From: Anthostomella pinea
Lineage: Eukaryota > Ascomycota > Sordariomycetes > Xylariales > Xylariaceae
Reading direction: 5' to 3'
Length of the DNA stretch: 64,000 nt
Assembly: GCA_963556695.1 (NCBI GenBank)
Contig: CAUWAG010000008.1
Span: forward strand, 1,364,001-1,428,000
Part shown: positions 21,608-32,736 of the stretch, piece by piece
Numbering within the stretch: position 1 is the first letter of the stretch
How the letters are laid out: each line of letters opens with the position of its first letter
Made by a program: the position numbers and the translations under genes
Notes under the pieces: model-generated
The model's input: only the letters and a program-made list of their open reading frames with translations
Database searches by the model: none
What the model was told of the DNA's origin: nothing

Positions 21608-23014
21608 ATGTCCTTCGACATGCAGGACCACGTATGTACATTTTCGAGTTTCTTATTGTCCCATATGGCCATGTCCCGGGCGCGAATCCCTCTTCTAGAC
21701 CGTGTCAAGAGCTTTACTCCTAAGACTTACATCACAACCCTTGTTTTTCCATGAAACATCTAAAAGGAGTAATTACTGACTTTAATTTGCTAACAGGCGA
21801 CTCCGAAGAAGCCCTCCGGGTTGATCGCTCCCTCGGGCGTTCCGTCGTCTGACGATTCAACGCCGACCGTCAGTACCCAAACGGACTGCAACCCCATGGG
21901 TCGCATTCCAGCAGAGATCAAGGCTACCGTATTCTGCGCCCTGACCGATGCGCGAAGCGCACACAACCTGGCTTTGGCCTCGCGGACTATGTATGCCGTG
22001 TACCGAGCAAACCGACGCAACATCACATACCACGTGGCCGACAACATGGTTTGCAAGGCTCTCGGCTTCACATCGCCGTATATCCTGAAGCTCCTCATCA
22101 TGGAACACGAGGCCAGATATCGAGTCCACGACCAAAAAGGCTTCGACGAGTTCATCGCGAAATTTGCAAAGCCGGGTCCGGTGGCACATGGCTGCGTCAC
22201 CGATTCGACGCTGGCCATGCTCCCCAGACTGCTATACCATGTCAATTATTTCCTGACTTTCTCTCGAGCCGTGGCCGCGTGCCCTTTCCGAGACGGCCAA
22301 TACCTGTTCACGGGCACAGAGCTGGCCCGAGCCACGAGGATCCTCCTAGCAGTAGAGACGGGATTGTGTCTGTGCGTCCTCTGCCTAAAAACAGACCGCG
22401 TTCCCTTCGAAAAGCTAAAGTCCTACTGGGCACTCTTTTCGCCCACAGAAGCCCTCCAGGTCTGCGAGCTCTTCTTAATATTATATATGCATCCTGCCTG
22501 GAAAGACAACAAATTCATCTCCTGGTGCAAGGCGAAATTTCTCCTGAATTCCAATCCTTTTGTGGTTAGCATTCTCTCCGTCCACGACTTCGCGAAAGGA
22601 CCGCGAAATGGTATCTCATTTGCACCGGACGCGGAGGGCGCCCTAGCCGAGGCCTGGAATACACTTGTTGCGCAGATGGAGACCTCCTTTCAACCGCGGT
22701 TTATATATACGACAAATCTAGGCCTTGCACTCATCATCATGGATCTGGACCGGTACCATCGACTACTAAAAGACGGGCCAGCGTGGGAAAGAGCCGCATG
22801 GGAAGATCCGGCATCGGGAAGTGGGGATGGGTCAGATGCAAGAGTGCCAAAAGGATTCCTCTGTCACGATGACAGGCTCCTCGAGCATATGCTGCCAAGA
22901 ATTGACCTCGGGGTAGCCGTGGCCAGTTACACTCAGTTTCATAACGTCACAGCGTTTCTCGACAGATTGGCTGGGAACAGGCCAGCTCAACTCAGGACTT
23001 TGACGCTACACTGA
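21608..23014 (+). CDS. F-box-like protein, intact member of the local family
   Basis: Two exons, 21608-21631 and 21797-23014, 413 residues. The 165-bp intron has a GTATGT donor and AACAG acceptor with an upstream CTGAC. The tiny first exon encodes MSFDMQDH and supplies a Met in a better context than the internal Met. Near residue 44 is MGRIPAEIKATVFCALTD followed by ARSAHNLALASRTMYAVY, the F-box-like helix pair also seen in the relatives nearby. The remainder is a mostly helical domain (PYILKLLIMEHEARYRV, ARATRILLAVETGLCLCVLC, YWALFSPTEALQVCELFL) with no catalytic motif. F-box proteins usually link substrates to SCF ubiquitin ligases, but that role is inference here. This is the only undamaged member of the group. 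Confidence 0.8.
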
Positions 23015-23076
23015 ACCCTCATAAGTCTCTGCACACGCACGACCCTTCCCGCAAACAACGGTATATTCATCAAATC

Positions 23077-23167
23077 AGAAATACGGAATAAGCACAGCGG
23101 AATAAGCATTGTCGGTGGCATATCGAACCAGAGCTGCTTATTCCTGCCTGCTTATGCCGTTATTTCT
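23077..23167. repeat. 91-bp fold-back (MITE-like) sequence
   Basis: Arms of about 32 bases, AGAAATACGGAATAAGC... at 23077-23108 and its imperfect reverse complement ...GCCGTTATTTCT at 23135-23167, around a 26-base loop. A sub-repeat GGAATAAGCA occurs within each arm. Ends are AGAAAT/ATTTCT. No clear target duplication, so mobile origin is only suspected. Confidence 0.55.
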
Positions 23168-23563
23168 AAATATCTACGTGTGATCTGGAAACCTTCCAGC
23201 ATGGTGCGTACGGAGACTTACGAGGGCTGAGTATATATGGACATCACCGACAATCTGACTAGCGCTAGAAGCAATAGGTACCGTTCAGACCAGCCACGTA
23301 TTCCAGTATATGTATGCATGGATGATAGTCTCTGAGCGCGTTCTGGACCAGTGACTGACTGATGCAGGACATCCGCCCAGTGGTGTCACGGCGATAAGGG
23401 GCTATAGCCGATGCTTACGAGGTAACTGAGGTATATATAAGAGGGTCTCGCTCCCTAGAGGGCTAGAAGGCCAGGTTTCAACCGTATATAATGACCTCTT
23501 TTGGAATGTATGCCCTGTCCTGTCACGCTGCCACGCCCTTATTTTGTTCGTCAAGCCACGCTC

Positions 23564-24417
23564 TTACTTGACTTCGTGTTCCCAACCCAGCAGATTGAGC
23601 GCCCTTACTTGATTTAACACCTGGCAGGACCTGCAGTTGTTGAGGTGAGCATCATCACCCTCGATGGGCATCACCCTGCCTTCTGGCGTCCTGACAACAT
23701 CAACGGTCTCTTCCCATACCGGCCCTTCCTTCACGAGCTGCTGGTAGCGTTCCTCGTCCAGCATGACCCCCATGAAGTGGATATCGAAGTGGTTGACATG
23801 GTGAGGACGAAAGCGTTGATTTATCCGAGTAGAGATTGTCGTCAGAGTCTCGGGACGCAAGGCAGCCGATGGGTCATGGACAAAAGCAGGACGAGCATCC
23901 GTAAAATCGAAAGGCCCGCGCGCTCTGATCAAGCTGAGCCAAAAATCCAGGGAAGAAGGTGGGTTCCACCACAGGTACGAGATGAGATTGCTGCCGCTGA
24001 AGAAGGCCCATTTCCGAAAACCTATGGTCTCGAGTATCAGCTGACCGATTTGTTCTTGCAGCGGCCCCTAGTACGATGCATCATACCTCTGGTGATATCA
24101 TATTCACCATTGGTGAATATGATATCCCACTCGATAATTCGGACTACTTCGATCTTCGAGAAAATCTGCCAATAGGCGTCGATCAGGGAGGTCTCTCGCC
24201 TGGAAAGTAGGTTGTAGCCAATCTCTAGCGCAAGAAACGACCTCGCGATTCGGGCCACCTCAGTCAGTGTGAGCTTGCAGGGCTCGAGTTTGCAGGTCTG
24301 GGGGAATGGCGAGACGAATGATTGTTCGGTGCGACGCAGGATCCTTAGGATTTTGCTCGGGAAGTTGGGAAATGCTGCAAGGGTCGGCAATTCAGGCTCC
24401 GCCGCAACCTTGAGCAA
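23564..24417 (-). pseudogene. 5'-truncated relic of an F-box-like paralogue
   Basis: Two out-of-frame minus-strand blocks both match the gene at 21608. The upstream block (24037-24417) reads LTEVARIARSFLALEIGYNL and then IDAYWQIFSKIEVVRII, equivalent to the relative's LARATRILLAVETGL and YWALFSPTEALQV. The downstream block (ending at 23564) includes HFDIHFMGVMLDEERYQQLV followed by EGPVWEE, equivalent to MDLDRYHRLLKDGPAWE. The F-box-like N-terminus is absent and the block between is disrupted at a 33-bp palindrome. No splice pair joins the blocks cleanly. I regard it as a decayed copy rather than a gene with introns. Confidence 0.62.
24094..24126. repeat. Perfect 16-1-16 palindrome
   Basis: GATATCATATTCACCA, one T, then its exact reverse complement TGGTGAATATGATATC. 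It sits exactly where the coding similarity of the F-box-like relic breaks. Confidence 0.9.
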
Positions 24418-24459
24418 ATTGACGAATTTTTGTTATTATTTGTGGCTCATGGCTGAACT

Positions 24460-25136
24460 CTATTAATCTTCTCCCTCAACTTCGACGCCAACATGGCTCC
24501 AGCGAAACCTTCGTCTGCTCCAGCACCGTTTTAGTCTGTCACAGCCACGCACTCACATGCTCTCACAAGATATTGTGCGGTGCGGTGATTGAATCATCAC
24601 ATTGAAGTCGCTTGGAGGGAAGAGGGGGTACCCGTAAGTTTCCAACAATCAACCAAAACATTGAAGTATCGCGTGCAATGTTGCTAAACCGAACCTCCAG
24701 AGGCTTCCGTACACCCCTCGTTCACCAAGCGAGCGGTATATGTAGTATACCTGGACTAATCAGCCCGTATGAGCATCGAATATAGCTTATTAAATTAAAC
24801 ATGCTTATCCCAGGGTTCTTACTCCATAAACACGAATATAGTATCAATTTTTAAAAGCCAACAGAAGCATGACGGACGGAGACTTATGAGGAGTGACTGT
24901 AGCTAATAGAGGCAAGTTTGGCTGGGATACGGGCAGAAAGGCAGCAGAAACTAGAAAATCCAGTTGAAAGAATGATAATGTGGCTTGCTGATCAGGTAGT
25001 AGGATATACCCAACCAAGACCTCGCCATATGTAGTACATCCTCAGCGGCGACGCCAAGCCCATCCCAGCACGGCCTTGGAGATTACCTCGAGCAAGCTCC
25101 TCGCTACCCCTTTGACCTCTCCGCCGCGCCATCAAG
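24460..25136. other. Intergenic, no supported gene
   Basis: AT content rises modestly around 24780-24900. No domain, RNA or transposon end recognised. Confidence 0.4.
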
Positions 25137-25814
25137 TCAGACCATCATGTCGGCGCCAGCGCCATACCCATCAGCACCGCGACTTGCGAAAGAATCCACA
25201 GCCCGGCGGTTTTGAACAAGGTCCTGTTCCTGTATTTCGGTCCATTTCCGTCGTTCCGCCTCGACGCCAAGTCTGTATGCTTTGCTCCACAGCCAGTAAC
25301 TGAGTGCCAGAAAGAAGATGGGTGACGGCGACCAATCGCTGTAGTACGCTCTGTTGCTTCCATGGTCGCTGTCTTGGTTTGCCGCATGGTCGCTGTCTTG
25401 TTTTATTGTATGGTCGAGGCCGATGGTGCGGGCCGATGATGGGTTGGTCGCAGTAGTTAGGTCCTCCAATGAAGACTTGTCCCGCGTGTCCGTTTCAACT
25501 CCTGCTTTCCCATCTACCAAGAGTTCAATATTGTCATTGGACAAGTCGGAATCGAGGCCATGGTCGGCGTTATCCACCGTGCGCTGCGGTGGAGCCAATA
25601 CACTGTCTTGCTCGTCGCGTACGCCCAAGGCCGTGACGGAGTCGGAGGGGGTCGTGTATCTCGCACAACCACGTTTAGGGATGGTGATCGTTTCGGTGAC
25701 TGTCAGGGTTGACGTTGGCTGACTTGGTGGAACCAGAGGACCGACGGTCAGTTGTTGGTTTGCGGTTCCAAGAGTTGCTCCTAGAGCCACGACTACTACA
25801 ATGGGTAAAATCAT
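25137..25814 (-). CDS. Secreted or membrane-anchored protein, function unknown
   Basis: Single exon, 225 residues from the Met at 25814. The start is chosen because MILPIVVVVALGATLGTA is an immediate signal sequence (cleavage likely around residues 18-20), while the 45 upstream codons lack such a feature at their start. A Thr/Pro-rich segment (STLTVTETITIPKRG) and a long acidic, Asp/Ser/Thr-rich linker with a repeated QDSDHxxN unit follow. A hydrophobic segment SPIFFLALSYWLW (about residues 164-178) is followed by a charged tail with AERRKW. This suggests a single-pass type I protein with an extracellular linker and a cytosolic tail of about 45 residues, as in fungal surface sensor or mucin-like proteins. 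No family is recognised. Confidence 0.62.
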   Translation of the reverse strand: MILPIVVVVALGATLGTANQQLTVGPLVPPSQPTSTLTVTETITIPKRGCARYTTPSDSVTALGVRDEQDSVLAPPQRTVDNADHGLDSDLSNDNIELLVDGKAGVETDTRDKSSLEDLTTATNPSSARTIGLDHTIKQDSDHAANQDSDHGSNRAYYSDWSPSPIFFLALSYWLWSKAYRLGVEAERRKWTEIQEQDLVQNRRAVDSFASRGADGYGAGADMMV

Positions 25815-26113
25815 GGTAAAGGCTGCGAATCGGTCGAGTAGGGGAGAATGTTGGATGTTTGGTGGAGAATGTTGTGTGAGTACGAGAAGAGGAAGAATGC
25901 CCGAGAGAGACTGACGGCCGTAAAATACTAAGAGACTTGCAGGTCTCATTTCCTGGATTGTAACTTTGAGTGGCTTCGCCCTACTGGCGGCACCTTGAGG
26001 GCATTTTCGACATTAAAAATCGGAGCTCTAATCCAAAGCTGTACACTCTCAAGTGACAATGTTCTCCAAGCGAGCAATACACCATAATCCGAGCCGCCAA
26101 GCGGCGGAGCATC

Positions 26114-27013
26114 TCATATCTTGCTCGACTTCTCCACCTCGGACACATCTAGCACCGCCGGCGGCTCCCTCACCCAATCCAAGATGCGCCGCCACACCAT
26201 GTCGCCATCATGTTCCATCTCGATCATCTGCTCGAGCCGCGCCCAGGCCTTCTCGTCGACGGCGTCGAAGCCGAACCACCGCATCGAGTCGTGCATCCGC
26301 AGCCGCGCCGTCTCGGCGTCCTTCTCCGGGTGCCCCTGGAACGTCAGGATCGTGTTGCTCGCGTTCAGGAGACACTGGTTGCCCCGGGCGAGGTGCGCGA
26401 ATCCCGGCGGCGCGGCGGCGACCTCGCGCCGGTGATGCTGATGCAGCTTGAAGCAGCCGGGGACGGCGGCTTCGTGGAAGAACTGCCGCCCTTGCTCTGT
26501 CAGGCCCACCGTGGCGACGCCCATCTACCTTCTTCGTCAGTCCCCAAATACACTGGCTGGCCAGACGGATTCGAGGGAAATCAGACTTACCTCTGGCACA
26601 GCCGCATCAACCACCACGCCCCCAAAGACCCGGCAGATCGTCTGGTGGCCCCAGCAGATCCCCAGTATCTTCCTCTGGGGCCACCGCCTGACCACTCCCC
26701 TCAGGAACTCATGGACCTCCAGGATCCAGGGGTGCGACTTGCGGGGATTGACGTTGGACCCGCCAACGACGATGAGGTCGAAGCGCGCCGGGTCTGGGAA
26801 GTCGCCCTGCCTGTTGGCGGGCTCGAAGAAGACGGACTCCGTGCCCGCCGGGCAGACGCCGCCGAGGGTGCGCTCGTAGGAGTTGCGGATGGCCGGCAGG
26901 AAGCGTGAGCGGTACGAATTGAGCAGGATGGCGATCCGCAGGGGTTGTGCTGCCGCACCTGGGCCTGATTCGGGGGCTCCCTCGAAGGCGGCCGAAGGGA
27001 GGGGCGAGGGCAT
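26114..27013 (-). CDS. Class I glutamine amidotransferase-like protein
   Basis: Two exons, complement of 26591-27013 and 26114-26524, 277 residues. The 66-bp intron has a GTAAGT donor and GTAG acceptor and joins in phase 0. After an N-terminal beta strand (LRIAILLNSY) the protein shows the class I GATase fold markers: LIVVGGSNVNPRK, the nucleophile elbow KILGICWGHQTICRVFGG (Cys about residue 121) and, near residue 215, LTFQGHPEKDAE with the catalytic His and Glu. It resembles the fungal GMP-synthase-like amidotransferases that stand alone without a synthetase domain. These presumably hydrolyse glutamine or a gamma-glutamyl substrate in the cytosol; the substrate is not predictable here. All catalytic residues look intact. 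Confidence 0.88.
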
Positions 27014-30000
27014 GACGCTGTGAGATAGATAGGTAAATGTATATGGGTATGTTACCAGATGTGATTAGGTAATTTGGGTATGGAGTGTATAACAAGGCGC
27101 ACTACGCGATGGCGAACCGCAAGGCTTCTATGAGATACGGTATGCTGACAATGACGGAAGGACGCAATATATAAACACGAAGAGAGCTTTCTCCGATGAG
27201 TGATTCTTTAAACCTAATATAAGCATGTCTGTTGAAGACAGCCGATGTGGTGTAAGTGTTGAAGAGACTGATCCTAGTCTCCGGCCCTTTGTCCTTCGAT
27301 GAGTTAGAGGGGGCAACCAGTCACACAAAAGACGGTCACGAGCAACGACCACGACGATGTTGGTAGTGGAGAATGTCGGGCAGACGTTCGCAGCTGCCCC
27401 GGTGGTCAGTGCACCTACAGCCCTGGAGAGGTAACCGTAAGAAGCACCTGACCAATCGGGGAGTTTGGCAGCCGTTCCACAGCAGATTCCCAGCCCTGCC
27501 TGTCACCTGGCCGCCCGGCTCCTGGAGAGGCGCTGGAGCCTGGGCAAGAGGCACACGGGGCACCATCCCCTAGGTAGCGTCCGTAGCGGCGCGTTAAGGT
27601 TGGTACGCTGAGATGAGCAGCGGAATCGATGCCGCGAGCTAAGGCGTCTCCCGCCCGATTAGGACATTGGAGCAACATCAAAGCCGTCTTGTTCTTAGTG
27701 ATCGCATGGGATGTGAGGGAGTTTCACGATCGAGGATATTTGATTCCAGAGGCGTTTGAAAGTAGCTCTCGAGGTTCAGGTAGAGGTAGACTGTTGGCAC
27801 AGTGAAGAACACTGGTAGGCAGCCAGCTCCCAACGGGCTCGTCCCCGGAAATAGGTAGGTACAGAAGACATAGTCGGGCAGACCAGACATACACGTTGAG
27901 GGCAACTGAAGCCGAAAGGACGGTGCAGAGTGAGGTAGTAGAGAGAAAGCATACAATAAAATGACATCTTCCTCAACAATCCATTGTGGCCTGACGTTTT
28001 TGTGACAAATGCCACAAGAGGGTGTCAACCCTCCCGCCCCTATTATGTCAGGCGCGGCTCGACACGAAGCGGCTGTCGAGTTAGCAGCCAGCCTGGAGAT
28101 GGTGCTCATTGACAAGTTGGGAAGGACAGGGGTCCGCTGGGCCGGTCGAAGATCATAAGAAATGACAGAAGCAGACGCGTCTACAACTAGAACAGCCTGG
28201 ATTGGGACGTCGGTCTGTCGAACAGCCTGGATGCTGGGTTACACGGCGCCACCCAAAGTCTCTGATTGCAGCTGGTGCCCCAACGTGTCTCATTGCTCAA
28301 ACAGTGAGCAGACGCAGGGCAGAGTACGGTACATCTCATCGGGCTGGCTGGCTGGCTCGCCGACAGCGGGGAGGCGAGCCCGGCATCCATTACCGCGAGA
28401 AGCAGAAGCAGTTCGTCGCTGGTCTCTTCTTGTCTTACCAGGATCTGGCTCCTCCTAGAGCGGGCCCTGCTAGTTCTGCATGTCATCATCTGCATGGCCA
28501 GCGATGACGGTGATAGATAACGGCCATGCACGCCGGTCTTGCCGCTCCATGCCACGCTGGCAGCTGTCAGTCTGGCCTTCACGCAGAGTGAAGTCGTGCG
28601 TGCGTGAGTGAACCAGCCAGCCTGATGTTTGAGTTATGGTTAGGTAGATGTACCTACCAGTAGCCCGGTCCACGGTACTACAGCCTCGCCTGTCTCTGAT
28701 ATCAACTTTGGTACTCGAGGACGACTCAGCCGAAGGAGCCGAGATTGGTTACGGGGAGGCTGGCGTCGACGGCTGGAGAAACCTCATCTCGGGTGACTCC
28801 GACAGAGCCATGTCAATCAACTGCCCTGGACGTAAAAAGTGTTTGTCGAATGCATGTTGAGCGCAGCAGCTGAACAGTGAACACTCGCTTAGGGACTGGA
28901 GAACCTCCCACACCCAGAGAATAGGTAGCGACCCCCCCTGCTGTAGAACAGGACCAATCCGTGATGGCGTGCATGCAGGAATCTTCATGCGGCCACAACG
29001 TTGCGGGGGCCATTCCGGGCTCCTGGGATCAGGGCTGTTACCATCTACACAGTATTGTGACAGTTGACTGATCGACTGTCAGAATACGAACAGCCCTCGA
29101 CACTGCGTGGCAGTGTGAGGAGAAGGCCGTGTCATCGCCGCAGCAGGGTCATGGTGCGGGAATTCGGGAAGCTCGCCGGACTCGGGGATGTCTCTGCCCC
29201 GAAGTGCTGTATCTACCACATGGTGTCTCGGCTGGCCGTCCGGAGGGTACATTCGACGATTTAGCCCCCCACACATACGTCCAAGATCGTACCAGATCTA
29301 TCTTATCGTCGCAGCCGGCTATCGATCGAATTGCGGACATTTAGGATCGGACAGGGGCCTGAAATCTGGGTCAGACAGCAGCTTACTCACCGGCAAACCG
29401 TTGGGCGTGGAGTGAGGGACGAAGGTTGCCATATGCGGAAACCCGTTCGCTGGCCAGCAACAACCACACACGCGCCAGTTCCAACTTTGACATCGTCTGG
29501 AAATATGGGTAGCGTTCTCGGCGTATCGACCTAGCAACGGGATTGCGTGGCACGGGTATACCATATGGCGTCCGGCGTGATTGGAGCATAGTGTCTGGCA
29601 TGCAGAGGCAGAGGTAGAAAGCTGTCAGTGAGTAGGAACCCGACCTCAGCAGCAGCAGCAGCAGCAGCAGCAGCCTGACTGGGTACCACTGCGCCCCTGT
29701 TGCAACTCTGCGTCGCTTTGCATATCGGAATCTGCCACGCATCCCCTAGTCGCATATGAAAGACGAATAGCACGCCCATGATATAGCAGTTTGTCCGCCC
29801 CTTCACATCATCCTGCTGCAGATGGCATCGCCCAATCATGTATGAACAGGTAGAGCCTCAAGACATACAAGAGCAGGGAGTGCCCTTGTATAGGGCTGGC
29901 CACCTTCCACAGTGTCGTTGGAGTTTATGTCCCGTGAGGCGATGTCAGCTTGAGTGAGATGAGGATACGGCACTGGTCATCCCCTTTAGGAAATAAGAAT

Positions 30001-30953
30001 ATCGGTTTGAGAGACTTGCTTCCCGAACCTCCACTTCACTCCCTCGAGATCCACTCAAGCCCATAAGCCCATCGGCATCTCGACGAGTCCAAGGCCAGAC
30101 TGGAGAAGAAAAGAAGAAAATGGGATCAAGACGTAGGCAAGGGTGCCGCACGAACAATATTAGTTGCCGCGTATTCCCCTCGAAGAGCCATCATGGTTTG
30201 TCTCATCATCTTTCTGTTTTCCTCCTCCTCATTGCGTTCCGGACAGATCCATGCCATTGGCTCCCTGTGTTTTCTCACAAACCAGAGAGTAGAACCTGCC
30301 GCTACGTACCTTGCCCGGAGGCTGGTACTGTTTACCTCGTCTTGTACTGAAGCTCAGACACCATTATAGGGGCCTGGCAGAGGACGTCCAACGCCAGAAA
30401 TCTTCAGACCTTGACAGGAGTCGTCCACCGAAACTCTGACGATTTCCCCTCTTCACTTGTCACCGTTCCCAAACCAGTTCCTGCGGGCTGGCTGCAAGAA
30501 CAGCATCGACAGCGGTTCCTGACTCAACGCTCGGGAGGCCGCACAAAACCTGCATCGCTACCAAGAACACTGGTTCCCTGACCGCTAGGTTCCTCTGCAC
30601 GAATACCCAACATACTCCCCAGCACAGCTTGAAGCGGGGTGTCGACGACTTTCACTGGCCCCAGGCTCGCGCATCAGCCCGTTGCAAGCGGCGGTCAACA
30701 TCGACGAGGAGAGGGGTTGTGACGACGGAAGAGAGAGAGGCAAGACAGGAGCATAAGACAGATGCCCAAGATGATTAAGAGAGAGGCACAACCCCAGTAT
30801 TTCTTGGGCCGTCATCCACAGAGCGAGTCTCACTCTCGCAGAAACCGTCTGAGAGGCATCCCAACGCATCACCCCTACCGACGGGCCAACTTCAACCATA
30901 GACCTTATCCATTCTGTAACGGGGCGCTGTCTCAGCAACGGTCAGAACTGACA
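27014..30953. other. Long region without a supported gene
   Basis: Nearly 4 kb with only overlapping short frames on both strands. It contains a CAG trinucleotide run (29647-29674) and several GGCTGG/GCTGGC-rich patches (about 28340-28370). The last 200 bases before 30954 are the likely promoter and leader of the SANT-like gene. I see no RNA gene that I can support. Confidence 0.4.
29647..29674. repeat. CAG trinucleotide microsatellite
   Basis: Nine CAG units plus one C. It lies outside any supported gene; the poly-Leu frames across it on the minus strand are not credible genes. Confidence 0.9.
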
Positions 30954-32508
30954 ATGGATGAGCAATCGTTCTACCCCAATGGCCTTCGCAGCGGCGACGA
31001 TGCCTTCTATGAGGTATGGCCCCGTCCAATCTTCTGTTCCAGCAGGCGTTAATGACTCCTGCCACAGGTCAACGATGACGACTTTTACGGTGACCAGATT
31101 CACGGCATCCACATGAGCACGCCAAACAGCAGTGCCCAAACGCTTGCCGCGGCTGTCTCAGCTGCAAATGGCGGGAGGGACGCAGCTGGTCCGAGTCATC
31201 TCCAACCCAGCAACAAAAGTCAACAACTGGGAAATGAGCAGATCGGTTGGCAAGGCCACCCCGCCAGCGCAAACGCCTTCCTTCAGGGCGTCCCGCTGTA
31301 CGTCAACAACCAGGTCTCATACCAGGGCTACAACGCCGCAGGCTTTGGTCAGCCTGGCAACTACATGCCCTTCCCTGATGGCATGCCTGCCAACGCTTCG
31401 TTCTCCGACCCCAACATGTCCTTCGAGACTCTCGAGTACAACCCATTCAGCCCAATCTCGACCAACCTCAGCTTCTCGTCGTCCTCGGACGGGTCGCCGG
31501 TCGCATCTGAACAGCTGGCTATTGAATCGATGACCCTCGGTTCTGCGTCCGCACAGGAGAGAAACCCTCCCGTCATGGCAAGGAGTGGCCATCACACGCC
31601 AGTTGCAGAGGGTTCTGGGCAGGGCCAGGCCTGGGGAGGGAGCTGCCCGGCGACGATTTCCCCCAAGATGCTGAGAATGAACCCATCGCCAACCCCTACC
31701 TCGTCAACCAACTCGGTACACACTGGTCTCATGCTTGGGGGCGAGTCCGACCTCGGCTCTACGGCATTCGACCAGCAGCACCATGTCTGTAACCCATTGG
31801 GCTCGAAACGGTCGGGCCACAAGCAACGCAAAGAACTTCCGAGCAAGTCCAGCAAGCCACGACCACCGCCGTCCTCGTCGTGCGGCTCATCATCCTCGAA
31901 GGGCAAAGCTCCAGTGCATGCCCACGCCCACCACCACCACAGCGTCCAACAACCAGTCCCAACTCACCACCTGGTCCCCCTGAAACCGATGCCCGACTTC
32001 GGGAACCAAGATGCTGCAACGCTGATACCTGTCAACGTAGCCGACGCTGAACGGGCGGAGAGAGACAGATTCCTGGTCGAGTCGAAGGACGGGGGCATGA
32101 CGTACAAAGAGATCCGCCGTCTGGGCAAGTTCACCGAGGCCGAGTCCACATTGCGAGGCCGATACCGAATGTTGACGAAAAACAAGGAGGAGCGTGTGAG
32201 GAAGCCCGTGTGGCATGACAACGACGTAAGAATCACTGTTGCTTCCCGTCTTCTTCCCCTCCTCGTCTGTATTCATCTGCCCACGTACCCACCCGATAGT
32301 CTACACACTGCTGATCTCTTGCCCTTCACAGATATATCTGCTCAAGAAGGCCGTCCGCAAGCTCGCCCCAGATGGGGCCAAAGTGCCCTGGAAGCAGGTC
32401 TCTGACTACATCACCCACCACGGGGGCTCGTACCATTTCGGCAATTCTACGTGCCGGAAGAAGTATGACGACCTGGTCGCCCAGGGCAGAGCTGCCGAAC
32501 TGGCGTGA
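30954..32508 (+). CDS. Myb/SANT-like DNA-binding protein
   Basis: Three exons: 30954-31013, 31068-32225 and 32332-32508; 464 residues. Introns are 54 and 106 bp, with GTATGG and GTAAGA donors and CACAG acceptors, both phase 0. The Met at 30954 (MDEQSFYPNG) is preferred; the frame is open to an ATG at 30762, which would add 64 mostly basic residues. The first 300 residues are disordered, rich in Asn/Ser/Pro/Gly, and contain a His run (HAHAHHHHS). From about residue 350 comes a Myb/SANT-like region: ERDRFLVESKDGGMTYKEIR, LRGRYRMLTKNKEERVRKP, then W-x-x-x-D-IYLLKKAVRKL and WKQVSDYI, with the aromatic spacing of tandem Myb-type helices. The second intron falls inside this region and splicing restores the repeat. 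It is probably a nuclear transcription regulator; targets are unknown. Confidence 0.82.
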
Positions 32509-32736
32509 AGCGGGTTTCAACAGGGACGATCTGCGAGAATGTACGATATTGAACTGGAATAGAAGACATGTGTTAATGGAGGTCACGTCGAGGAGGGTGG
32601 GGGACAGTGCGTAAGGTACTTACATTGAGGAGGTCTGCATTTGGTGTTGTTCAAACAGACAGCTGAAAAAAGTATGACCTCGCGGTCCAGCAATTGAATT
32701 TCGTCGAGTTTCAGTCTGCATTCAGATACGTACTCC

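Noticed and set aside
29383..29839. Poly-leucine proteins on the minus strand
   Set aside because: The leucine run is simply the CAG microsatellite read in reverse; nothing else in the frames looks coding.
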